Assembly (NCBI GenBank): GCA_945906115.1
Contig: CAMDQP010000043.1
Coordinates: forward strand, 1-8,293
DNA from: Opitutus sp. GAS368
GTDB lineage: Bacteria > Verrucomicrobiota > Verrucomicrobiia > Opitutales > UBA953
DNA length: 8,293 nucleotides
Direction: 5' to 3'
The notes under the pieces are model-generated. The model worked only from the letters and a program-made list of their open reading frames with translations, was not told the origin of the DNA and did no database searches. A program made the position numbers and the translations under genes. Positions 1-5,831 of the stretch are shown here, piece by piece (position 1 is the stretch's first letter; each line of letters opens with the position of its first letter).

Positions 1-434
1 GGCTTGCCCGGGGAGTTGTTCCAAAGGGCGCCCGAGCCGAGCTGGGCGTTATGCTTGAAGGCCTTCTCGTCGGTCGGGTCCCAGATCTGGACCTGCGGCA
101 CGCCGCGGAGGTAGACGCCGGAGTCGCCTTTCGGGGCCATGTTGTATTCGAGCACCAGTTCGAAGTCGCCGTAGTCCTTGTCGGTCGTCGCGTAGGCGCC
201 GGTGCCGGGGTTGAGGATTTCGCCATCCTTCACGGACCAGTGCTGCGGGAATTCCTCGCGCATCTTGGCAAGCATCGCGTCCTTCTTTTCACCCGTCAGC
301 TTGGTGACGGAGTGAGGATTGTAGCCATGCCAGCCAGCAAGGTCCTTGCCGTTGAAGAGCGGAGTAAAGCCAGGAGGAGCGTCGGCGAAGAGAGTGGAAG
401 TCGCGACGGCGAGGAGGGTAGTGAGGAGACGCAT
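1..434 (-). CDS. Exported DUF1080 (3-keto-disaccharide hydrolase family) protein, 3' end cut by window edge
   Basis: I translated this by hand from the ATG at 434; about 144 residues are visible and the frame stays open to the window edge. Residues 1-17 (MRLLTTLLAVATSTLFA) form a typical signal peptide. The mature part opens with the DUF1080 hallmark LFNGKDLAGW (residues 26-35). It continues with HWSVKDGEIL, a segment on the pattern DYGDFELVLEY, then GDSGVYLRG and QVQIWD, which are the classic core motifs of PF06439. Members are now linked to hydrolysis of 3-keto-glycosides in the periplasm; databases sometimes mislabel them as family 16 glycoside hydrolases. The gene follows another DUF1080 gene by 27 nt and is probably cotranscribed with it. 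No Shine-Dalgarno sequence precedes the ATG; a pyrimidine-rich element shared with the FAD oxidoreductase gene sits there instead. Family assignment is firm; the substrate is unknown. Confidence 0.93.
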   Translation of the reverse strand, partial: MRLLTTLLAVATSTLFADAPPGFTPLFNGKDLAGWHGYNPHSVTKLTGEKKDAMLAKMREEFPQHWSVKDGEILNPGTGAYATTDKDYGDFELVLEYNMAPKGDSGVYLRGVPQVQIWDPTDEKAFKHNAQLGSGALWNNSPGK

Positions 435-454
435 GACTAAAGAGGGGTAGGGGT
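435..454 (-). promoter_or_regulatory. Pyrimidine-rich leader element directly before the start codon (copy 1)
   Basis: Read on the minus strand, the 20 nt touching the ATG at 434 are ACCCCTACCCCTCTTTAGTC. The same string, with one T-to-C change, touches the ATG at 7916. It holds two ACCCCT units and no purine-rich Shine-Dalgarno sequence. Pyrimidine-rich leaders can be contacted by ribosomal protein S1, so a role in translation initiation is a plausible inference. It could also be a protein-binding site or the remnant of a small repeat. Confidence 0.5.
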
Positions 455-461
455 GGTCCAA

Positions 462-1115
462 TTACAGGGGCTCGAGGGTGCAGCGCTTGACCTCGAAGGC
501 GCCGCCTTCGACCTGGAGACCGATGAAGCCTTCAGAGAGATTCGTGCCGGTGGCCTTGTTCACTTCCTTGCCGTTGACGAGGATCGTGACCGTGTTGCCA
601 TCGCAGACCGTGGTGAACGTATTCCATTCGCCAGCCGGCTTCTCGGCGTCGCTCTGCTTGCCCAGACGGTAGCCGCGGATCTTACCGCTCTTCTTGTCCT
701 TCAGCTCGGTGCCGCCTGTGAGCGTGGCACCATTCCAGAAGTAGAAGTCGCCCTGGTTCTTGTGCATGCCTTGGCATTCGATGCTCTTCGGCCAGACGGC
801 GTCGGGGGGCGTCATATGGACGACCACGCCCGTGTTACCGGTCTTCGTGAAGCGCCACTCGACCGTGAATCGATACTGCTTGTAGCTCTTCTCCGTGCGG
901 AGGAAGCCGCTCGGCTTGCCCGTACAGGCAAGGATGCCGTCCTTGATCGACCAGGTGTCCTTGGAGGTCTCGGCTGGGTGGACGACCCATCCGACGGTGT
1001 CCTTGCCGTTAAAGAGTTCGGTCTTCGCGCTCGGCGTGATCGCGTCGGCGGCGAAGGCGTTGACGAAGGCGGACGCCAGTAGGGCGGCCGTCAGGGTGAG
1101 GCGGTGGAGGGGCAT
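462..1115 (-). CDS. Exported DUF1080 (3-keto-disaccharide hydrolase family) protein
   Basis: This 217-residue protein has a signal peptide at about residues 1-22 (hydrophobic run ending FVNAFA, cleavage likely at AFA/AD). The mature part is a single DUF1080 domain: ELFNGKDTVGW (33-43), WSIKDGILACTG (55-66), a Y-x-F-T-V-E-W strand (81-87), GNTGVVVHM (93-101), WPKSIECQG (108-116) and a late strand DGNTVTILVNGKEVN. Family knowledge predicts a concanavalin-like beta-sandwich acting on 3-keto-glycosides in the periplasm. It has HM and IECQ where the next gene has YLRG and QIWD, so the two are divergent subfamilies rather than a recent duplication. The ATG at 1115 is preceded by AAGG about 10 nt upstream, a weak Shine-Dalgarno sequence. 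The upstream gap of 77 nt is the longest in the block and holds a strong inverted repeat, so an independent promoter is possible. The substrate is unknown. Confidence 0.93.
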   Translation of the reverse strand: MPLHRLTLTAALLASAFVNAFAADAITPSAKTELFNGKDTVGWVVHPAETSKDTWSIKDGILACTGKPSGFLRTEKSYKQYRFTVEWRFTKTGNTGVVVHMTPPDAVWPKSIECQGMHKNQGDFYFWNGATLTGGTELKDKKSGKIRGYRLGKQSDAEKPAGEWNTFTTVCDGNTVTILVNGKEVNKATGTNLSEGFIGLQVEGGAFEVKRCTLEPL

Positions 1116-1152
1116 GGTTCGACCTTATGATTCTGCCCTGACCATTGAAGTC

Positions 1153-1178
1153 TAAACGCCGAATTTTAACGGCGTTTA
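1153..1178. terminator. Perfect 9-bp inverted repeat between the DUF1501 and DUF1080 genes (terminator or operator)
   Basis: TAAACGCCG (1153-1161) and CGGCGTTTA (1170-1178) are exact reverse complements around the 8-nt AT-only spacer AATTTTAA. The repeat begins 15 nt past the DUF1501 stop and lies about 38 nt before the next start. The stem and position fit a partial terminator or a processing site between the two genes. No run of T follows it on either strand, so a classic Rho-independent terminator is not demonstrated. The palindromic form fits a dimeric regulator's operator equally well. Confidence 0.5.
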
Positions 1179-1192
1179 AGTGTCGTTTACCG

Positions 1193-2629
1193 CTAGGCCA
1201 TGATGCCCTTGACCACCTTACCCGCGACGCCGGTGAGGCGGACGTCGAGGCCTTGGTATTTCACGTTCAGGCGATGGTGATCGATGCCCATCAAAGCGAG
1301 CATCGTGGCGTGCAGGTCATGGACATCGACAACGTTTTCGACAGCGTTGTAGCCCAGTTCATCGGTGGCGCCATAGGTCGTGCCAGCCTTGACGCCGCCG
1401 CCGGCGAGGAAGACCGAGTAACCGGCGATGTGGTGGTCGCGGCCCGTGCCTTGGCCCATCGGCGTGCGGCCGAATTCTCCGCCCCAAAGGATGAGTGTGT
1501 CATCGAGCATGCCGCGTTCCTTCAGGTCCCGGATGAGAGCGCCCGTGGCCTTGTCGACGTCTTCGGCGCCCATCTTCATCCCGTTGTCGAGGCCGCCATG
1601 GAGATCCCAGGCGCGGTGGTAAAGCTGGATCATGCGCACGCCGCGTTCGGCCAAGCGGCGGGCCATGAGGCAGTTCGAGGCGAAGGAACCGTCGCCGACT
1701 TCCTTGATGCCGTACTTCTCAAGCGTCTGCGCAGACTCGGCCTTGAAGTCGAGGAGCTCGGGCACGCTCGACTGCATCTTGAAGGCCATCTCGTATTGTG
1801 CGACGCGCGTGGCGATCTCGGGATCGACGGTCTCTTCGGCGAGCTGGCCATTGAGGCGGCGGATTTCGTCGATGACCTGACGTTGGGTGCTCTGGCAGAC
1901 GCCTTCGGGGTTGCCGATGTAGTGGACCGCTTCGCCCTTGGATTGGAATTGGATGCCTTGGTATTTGCTGGGCAGCACGCCGCTGGACCACTGGCGGGAG
2001 GAGATCGGCTGCTGGCCGGTGCGACCGGTGGAGGTCAGCACGATGTAGCCCGGCAGGTTCTCGGTCTCGGAGCCGAGTCCGTAGAGTAGCCACGAGCCCA
2101 TGCTCGGGCGGCCCTTGATGATGGAGCCCGTGTTGAAGAACGCGTGGGCCGTATCGTGGTTGATCTGCTCCGTCTTCAGTGAGCGCACGACGCAGAGGTC
2201 GTCAGCGACTGAGCCGATGTGTGGGAAGATGTCGGTGAGTTCCATGCCTGACTTGCCCCACTTCTTGAACTCGAAGGAGCCGCCGCGGGCCTTGAGCACC
2301 GCGTTCTGGAGCTGGGCGATCTGCTTGCCCTTCGTGAACGACTCCGGGAATGGCTGGTCGTGGAGTTTCTTAAGGACCGGCTTGTTGTCGAAGAGCTCCA
2401 GGTGGGGCGGTCCGCCCGCCATGCAAAGGAAGATGACGCGCTTGGCCTTCACCGGCAGGTGCGCCACCTTGAGCGCGCCCTTGGAGAAAGGGGCGGCGTG
2501 CAGGTCGCCAAAACCCGACTTCGCGGCGAGCATGGCGAAAGCCGCGCTACCGAGGCCGTAGGCGCTCTTGGTGAGGAAGCTCCGTCGGTTGATCGACAGG
2601 GCGTGGGCGATGGGGTCGTAAGGGCGCAT
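1193..2629 (-). CDS. Tat-exported DUF1501 protein (alkaline phosphatase/sulfatase-like fold)
   Basis: This 478-residue protein is a full-length member of DUF1501 (PF07394), distantly related to the alkaline phosphatase/sulfatase superfamily. The N-terminus has a twin-arginine signal: NRRSFLTKS (RR at 15-16) followed by a mildly hydrophobic stretch (YGLGSAAFAMLAA, 24-36), so it should be exported folded. Family motifs are clear: GGPPHLELFDNKP near residue 75, a QINHDTAHAFFNTGS segment, HRAWDLHGG, LWGGEFGRTP (381-390), GRDHH (396-400) and VDVHDLHAT (434-442). The His and Asp residues are likely metal ligands by analogy with the superfamily. No sulfatase C-x-P-x-R motif is evident. The ATG at 2629 lies 4 nt after the stop of the PSD1-type gene and has no clear Shine-Dalgarno sequence, which suggests translational coupling. 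DUF1501 proteins are commonly encoded next to DUF1549/DUF1553 proteins and probably act with them. The biochemical reaction is not established. Confidence 0.95.
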   Translation of the reverse strand: MRPYDPIAHALSINRRSFLTKSAYGLGSAAFAMLAAKSGFGDLHAAPFSKGALKVAHLPVKAKRVIFLCMAGGPPHLELFDNKPVLKKLHDQPFPESFTKGKQIAQLQNAVLKARGGSFEFKKWGKSGMELTDIFPHIGSVADDLCVVRSLKTEQINHDTAHAFFNTGSIIKGRPSMGSWLLYGLGSETENLPGYIVLTSTGRTGQQPISSRQWSSGVLPSKYQGIQFQSKGEAVHYIGNPEGVCQSTQRQVIDEIRRLNGQLAEETVDPEIATRVAQYEMAFKMQSSVPELLDFKAESAQTLEKYGIKEVGDGSFASNCLMARRLAERGVRMIQLYHRAWDLHGGLDNGMKMGAEDVDKATGALIRDLKERGMLDDTLILWGGEFGRTPMGQGTGRDHHIAGYSVFLAGGGVKAGTTYGATDELGYNAVENVVDVHDLHATMLALMGIDHHRLNVKYQGLDVRLTGVAGKVVKGIMA

Positions 2630-2633
2630 GATC

Positions 2634-5600
2634 TTAGTAGCGGGTGATCGCTTCGTGGGAGTTGAGGAGGACGCGGCAGGCCTGAGTCCAGGCGGCGAGT
2701 TCGGCTGGATCGTTGGCCATCGACTGGCTGAAGCCGACCTTGATTAGCTTGGCGGCTTCGGCGGGGTTGGATTTATAATACACCGTCTGTTCAGCAATCA
2801 GCTTCTCCAGCGACGGGCGCTCGGCGGGCTTGATGTCGCGACCCATCGCGAGGCGGAAGCCGTGGCCTAGGCGGTCACTAGAAGGCAAGGCCAGGAGGCG
2901 GGCGGCCATCGCGCGGGCGGCTTCCACGAAGGTAGGGTCATTGAGGAGCGTCAGGGCCTGCTGTGGGGTGTTGCTGTAATTACGAAGCGCGGTGCATTCG
3001 TCACGTGCGGGCGCGTCGAAGTTGATCAGCATCGGATGCAGGAACATGCGCTGCCAATGCATGTAGAGACCGCGGCGCCACTGGTCGGAGTCCTTGCTCG
3101 CGACATACGTGCGATTGGGGAATTGAATCGGCTCGTAATAGCCTTCGGGCTGGTAAGGCATCACGCTGGGTCCGCCGACATCGGCGATATTCAGGAGCCC
3201 GGCGATGAAGAGCGCGTTATCGCGGACGAATTCAGCGTCGAGGCGGCGGGGATTTTGCGAGGCGAGCAGGCGGTTATTCGGATCGAGCTCTTTGAGGTCG
3301 GGGCGGAGGCTGCTGCTCTGACGGTAGGTGCGGCTCGTGACCATCAGGCGAATCATCTTCTTCACGTCCCAGCCCTTGTCGCGGAACTCCACGGACAGCC
3401 ATTCAAGTAGCTCCGGGTGCGAGGGCATTTCGCCTTGGGAGCCGAGGTCGTCGAGGCCGGCGCTGAGGCCGGTGCCATGGAAGATCTGCCAGAGCCGGTT
3501 CATGACCGTGCGGCCGGTGATCGGATTATCCTTCGAGGTGATCCAGTTGGCGAGATCGAGGCGGGTGAGACGCTTTTCCTCGGTGCTGGTGCGTAGGCCG
3601 GGGAGGAATGAAGGCGTCGTGGGCAAGACGACTGGGCCGGTCTCGTCGAGGAAGTTGCCGCGAGGCAGGATGCGCACCGTGAGCGGCTTGGCGGCTTGGG
3701 TGACCATCGACCACGCGTAGCCGTCGTACTGGCGGCGGATATTGCCGACGATCGCGCGGGTCTCCGCGAGCGTGGCGCGGTCGGTGCCGCGGGAATTCAG
3801 GTAGTGGGCGAACGAGCTAGGCGAAGGGGCCGTCGCCTTGAGTGAGGCGAGGGTCCCCGCCGCGGTCACCTTGAAAGGGTCTTCGTGGGAAAGGGGGGAA
3901 ACGGCTACCTTGAGCGTTAGCGCGGCGCTACTTTCGAAGTGGACCACGAACTTCTCATCGGCCTTCACCGCGACGGGCGTGTCGAGTAGCCAGACCGCAT
4001 GCACGTCTGCATCCGGCATCTTCAGGTTCCAGCCTGCGTTGATGTCGGTCGCTTCGACGGTGCTTTTATAGCGTGGTTCCCGATGTGTGGCATCAGCCAG
4101 ATGGAAGGCGACGGGTCTTTCCTTGCCCTTGACGTCGACGATGCCGAAGCGGGCAGTGATGTTCGCGGCGGCTCCTGTCGGCAGGGAGCCCTTAGGGATG
4201 TCGATGCGGATGGAGGCGATAGTCGTGCCGCCGGTGTTAAGCGTGATCGCGAAGTCTTCGCCTTTGGCAACGCCCTTGGGCATCTTGATAGAGGCGCCGG
4301 CTGCGAAAGCGATGGGGGCAGGGATAGCGACGACTGCCTTCTTGGCAGCAGGCTTCTTGGCGGCCTTAGCCACATCGGTGTTCTTGGCGGGTGCCTTGGC
4401 GGCCATCTTCGCTGGCGCGGCGGGAGGGGCGGCTTTAAGGAAGAACGTGCCAGCAGGAGCGGTCAGTCCGGTCGGATGTTCCGTCAGGAAGGCGGCGATA
4501 TCTTTCTGCCAGGCGGCGAAGTCGGTCAGGTTCTGCTGTTCGGTCAACGTCTTGGCATACAGCGCAGCGAGTTCGGCGCGGAACTCGGCGTCCTTCTTGG
4601 TACGGTAGGCGTTCTTGCTGCGGACTTCCGGGTAGAAAGGGTGTTCGTTACCGACGCCCTTGAGTTCAGGTTCGGGGGTGTAATTATAGTCCGCGTAGAC
4701 GCCCCACTGTTTCACGTCCGCGAAGAACGCCTGCAGGGTGTAGAAGTCGGCGGACTTGATCGGGTCGAACTTATGATCATGGCACTCGGCGCAGCCAAAG
4801 GTGCTGCCCAGCCAGGCGTTGGAGACTGAGCGCACGCGTTCGGCGCCGTATTTCGTGAGGTATTCCTTCGCTTGGGCGCCGCCTTCGCGGGTCATCATGT
4901 TCAGGCGGTTATAGCCGCTCGCGACGAGCTGTTCTTCGGTCGGATTGGGCAGGAGGTCGCCCGCAAGCTGCTCGCGGGTGAAGACGTCGAACGGCTTGTT
5001 ATCATTGAATGCCTTGATGACGTAGTCGCGGTAGGGGAAGATGCGCTGGTTTTGGTCGCCGTGGAAGCCGACCGTATCGGCGTAGCGGGCGACATCGAGC
5101 CACCAGATCGCCATGCGTTCACCGAAGTGGGTGGAGGCCAGCAGGCGATCGACCTGCTTCTCATAGGCATCGGCAGATTTGTCGGCCAGGAAGACGGCCG
5201 TCTCGGCGGGTGTAGGCGGCAGGCCGGTTAGGTCAAACGAGACGCGACGTAGCAAGCGTTCTTTGGTGGCTTCGGCGGAAGGTTTTATTTTCTTCTCGGC
5301 GAGCTTGGCACTGATGAAGGCATCGATCGGATTCTTACCTCCGGCCGGCAGGGTGGGCACGACCGGGGCTTCGAGTGGTTTGTAGGCCCAGTGCGGTTCG
5401 TACACGGCGCCTTGGGCGACCCAGCGGCGGAAGAGTTCTTTCTGGGCGGCCGTGAGGGTCTTGTGCGACTCCTTTTCAGGCATGATGTCTTCGGCGTCGG
5501 TCGAGAAGATACGTTTGATGATCTCGCTCTGTTCTGGCTTTCCGGGGACGATGGCGATCTCGCCGCTCTTACCGGCCTTCAGCGCATCCTCGCGAATGTC

Positions 5601-5768
5601 CAGGCGTAGGCCGCCCTTGCGGGACTTCGGATCGAAGCCGTGACAGTGGAAGCAGGTGTCCGACATGATCGGCCGGATGTCGCGGTTGAAGCGGACTGTG
5701 TCGGCGGTTTCGGCGGCTCCGAGGAGTCCGGCGACAAGCAAGGGGGCGACTAAAGGCAGAACGCGCAT
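2634..5768 (-). CDS. Exported PSD1-type protein: planctomycete cytochrome c, DUF1549 and DUF1553 domains
   Basis: The product is 1044 residues. A signal peptide (about 1-19, hydrophobic core LPLVAPLLVAGLLGA) leads into a planctomycete-type cytochrome c domain with heme motif CFHCH (39-43); M96 in EDIMPE is the likely distal ligand. DUF1549 spans roughly 147-360 (RVSFDLTGLPPTP, WWLDVARYADT, REQLAGDLLP) and ends with a second C-x-x-C-H, CAECHDHKFDP (326-336). A Lys/Ala/Pro-rich linker (about 443-490) precedes a predicted beta-rich domain (about 490-660). DUF1553 follows (about 727-985: LANWITSKDNPITGRTVMNRLW, HPELLEWLSVEF, YSNTPQQALTLLND). Such proteins lie beside DUF1501 genes across Planctomycetota and Verrucomicrobiota; a periplasmic redox role is inferred from the heme motifs, but the reaction is unknown. 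AGGGA about 8 nt before the ATG is a fair Shine-Dalgarno sequence. The gap to the upstream FAD oxidoreductase gene is 63 nt. Confidence 0.95.
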   Translation of the reverse strand: MRVLPLVAPLLVAGLLGAAETADTVRFNRDIRPIMSDTCFHCHGFDPKSRKGGLRLDIREDALKAGKSGEIAIVPGKPEQSEIIKRIFSTDAEDIMPEKESHKTLTAAQKELFRRWVAQGAVYEPHWAYKPLEAPVVPTLPAGGKNPIDAFISAKLAEKKIKPSAEATKERLLRRVSFDLTGLPPTPAETAVFLADKSADAYEKQVDRLLASTHFGERMAIWWLDVARYADTVGFHGDQNQRIFPYRDYVIKAFNDNKPFDVFTREQLAGDLLPNPTEEQLVASGYNRLNMMTREGGAQAKEYLTKYGAERVRSVSNAWLGSTFGCAECHDHKFDPIKSADFYTLQAFFADVKQWGVYADYNYTPEPELKGVGNEHPFYPEVRSKNAYRTKKDAEFRAELAALYAKTLTEQQNLTDFAAWQKDIAAFLTEHPTGLTAPAGTFFLKAAPPAAPAKMAAKAPAKNTDVAKAAKKPAAKKAVVAIPAPIAFAAGASIKMPKGVAKGEDFAITLNTGGTTIASIRIDIPKGSLPTGAAANITARFGIVDVKGKERPVAFHLADATHREPRYKSTVEATDINAGWNLKMPDADVHAVWLLDTPVAVKADEKFVVHFESSAALTLKVAVSPLSHEDPFKVTAAGTLASLKATAPSPSSFAHYLNSRGTDRATLAETRAIVGNIRRQYDGYAWSMVTQAAKPLTVRILPRGNFLDETGPVVLPTTPSFLPGLRTSTEEKRLTRLDLANWITSKDNPITGRTVMNRLWQIFHGTGLSAGLDDLGSQGEMPSHPELLEWLSVEFRDKGWDVKKMIRLMVTSRTYRQSSSLRPDLKELDPNNRLLASQNPRRLDAEFVRDNALFIAGLLNIADVGGPSVMPYQPEGYYEPIQFPNRTYVASKDSDQWRRGLYMHWQRMFLHPMLINFDAPARDECTALRNYSNTPQQALTLLNDPTFVEAARAMAARLLALPSSDRLGHGFRLAMGRDIKPAERPSLEKLIAEQTVYYKSNPAEAAKLIKVGFSQSMANDPAELAAWTQACRVLLNSHEAITRY

Positions 5769-5785
5769 GGGGATGTCCCTATGAC

Positions 5786-5805
5786 AACCCTACGCCCCCA
5801 GGGTT
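5786..5805. other. Short inverted repeat in the FAD oxidoreductase/PSD1 gap
   Basis: AACCCT (5786-5791) and AGGGTT (5800-5805) are exact 6-bp reverse complements with an 8-nt GC-rich spacer. The repeat sits in the 63-nt gap, about 17 nt upstream of the PSD1-type start on the minus strand, so an mRNA hairpin would form just ahead of the ribosome-binding site. A 6-bp stem can arise by chance and no T tract follows, so a role is uncertain. Confidence 0.25.
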
Positions 5806-5831
5806 TCAATGAATTTTCTAGGGAAAGTCTC

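Noticed and set aside
453..1082. Long plus-strand open frame of 209 residues
   Set aside because: It lies wholly antisense to the DUF1080 gene, has no recognisable domain, and is the expected shadow in high-GC coding DNA.
1145..2089. Plus-strand open frame of 314 residues
   Set aside because: It is antisense to the DUF1501 gene, whose family motifs are unmistakable; its composition (Ala, Val, Asp, Gly, Leu runs) is typical of an antisense shadow.
1193..2629. Classical arylsulfatase assignment for the DUF1501 gene
   Set aside because: There is no C/S-x-P-x-R formylglycine motif; the match is to DUF1501, only distantly related to sulfatases.
3999..4829. Plus-strand open frame of 276 residues
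   Set aside because: It is antisense to the PSD1-type gene and mirrors its Lys/Ala-rich linker; the Gly-rich stretches come from that repeat, with no known domain.
5781..5811. Possible sigma-70 promoter on the minus strand (TTGAAA, 17 nt, TGTCAT) before the PSD1-type gene
   Set aside because: The -10 match is weak and the transcript would begin almost at the ribosome-binding site; sigma factor preferences of this organism are unknown.
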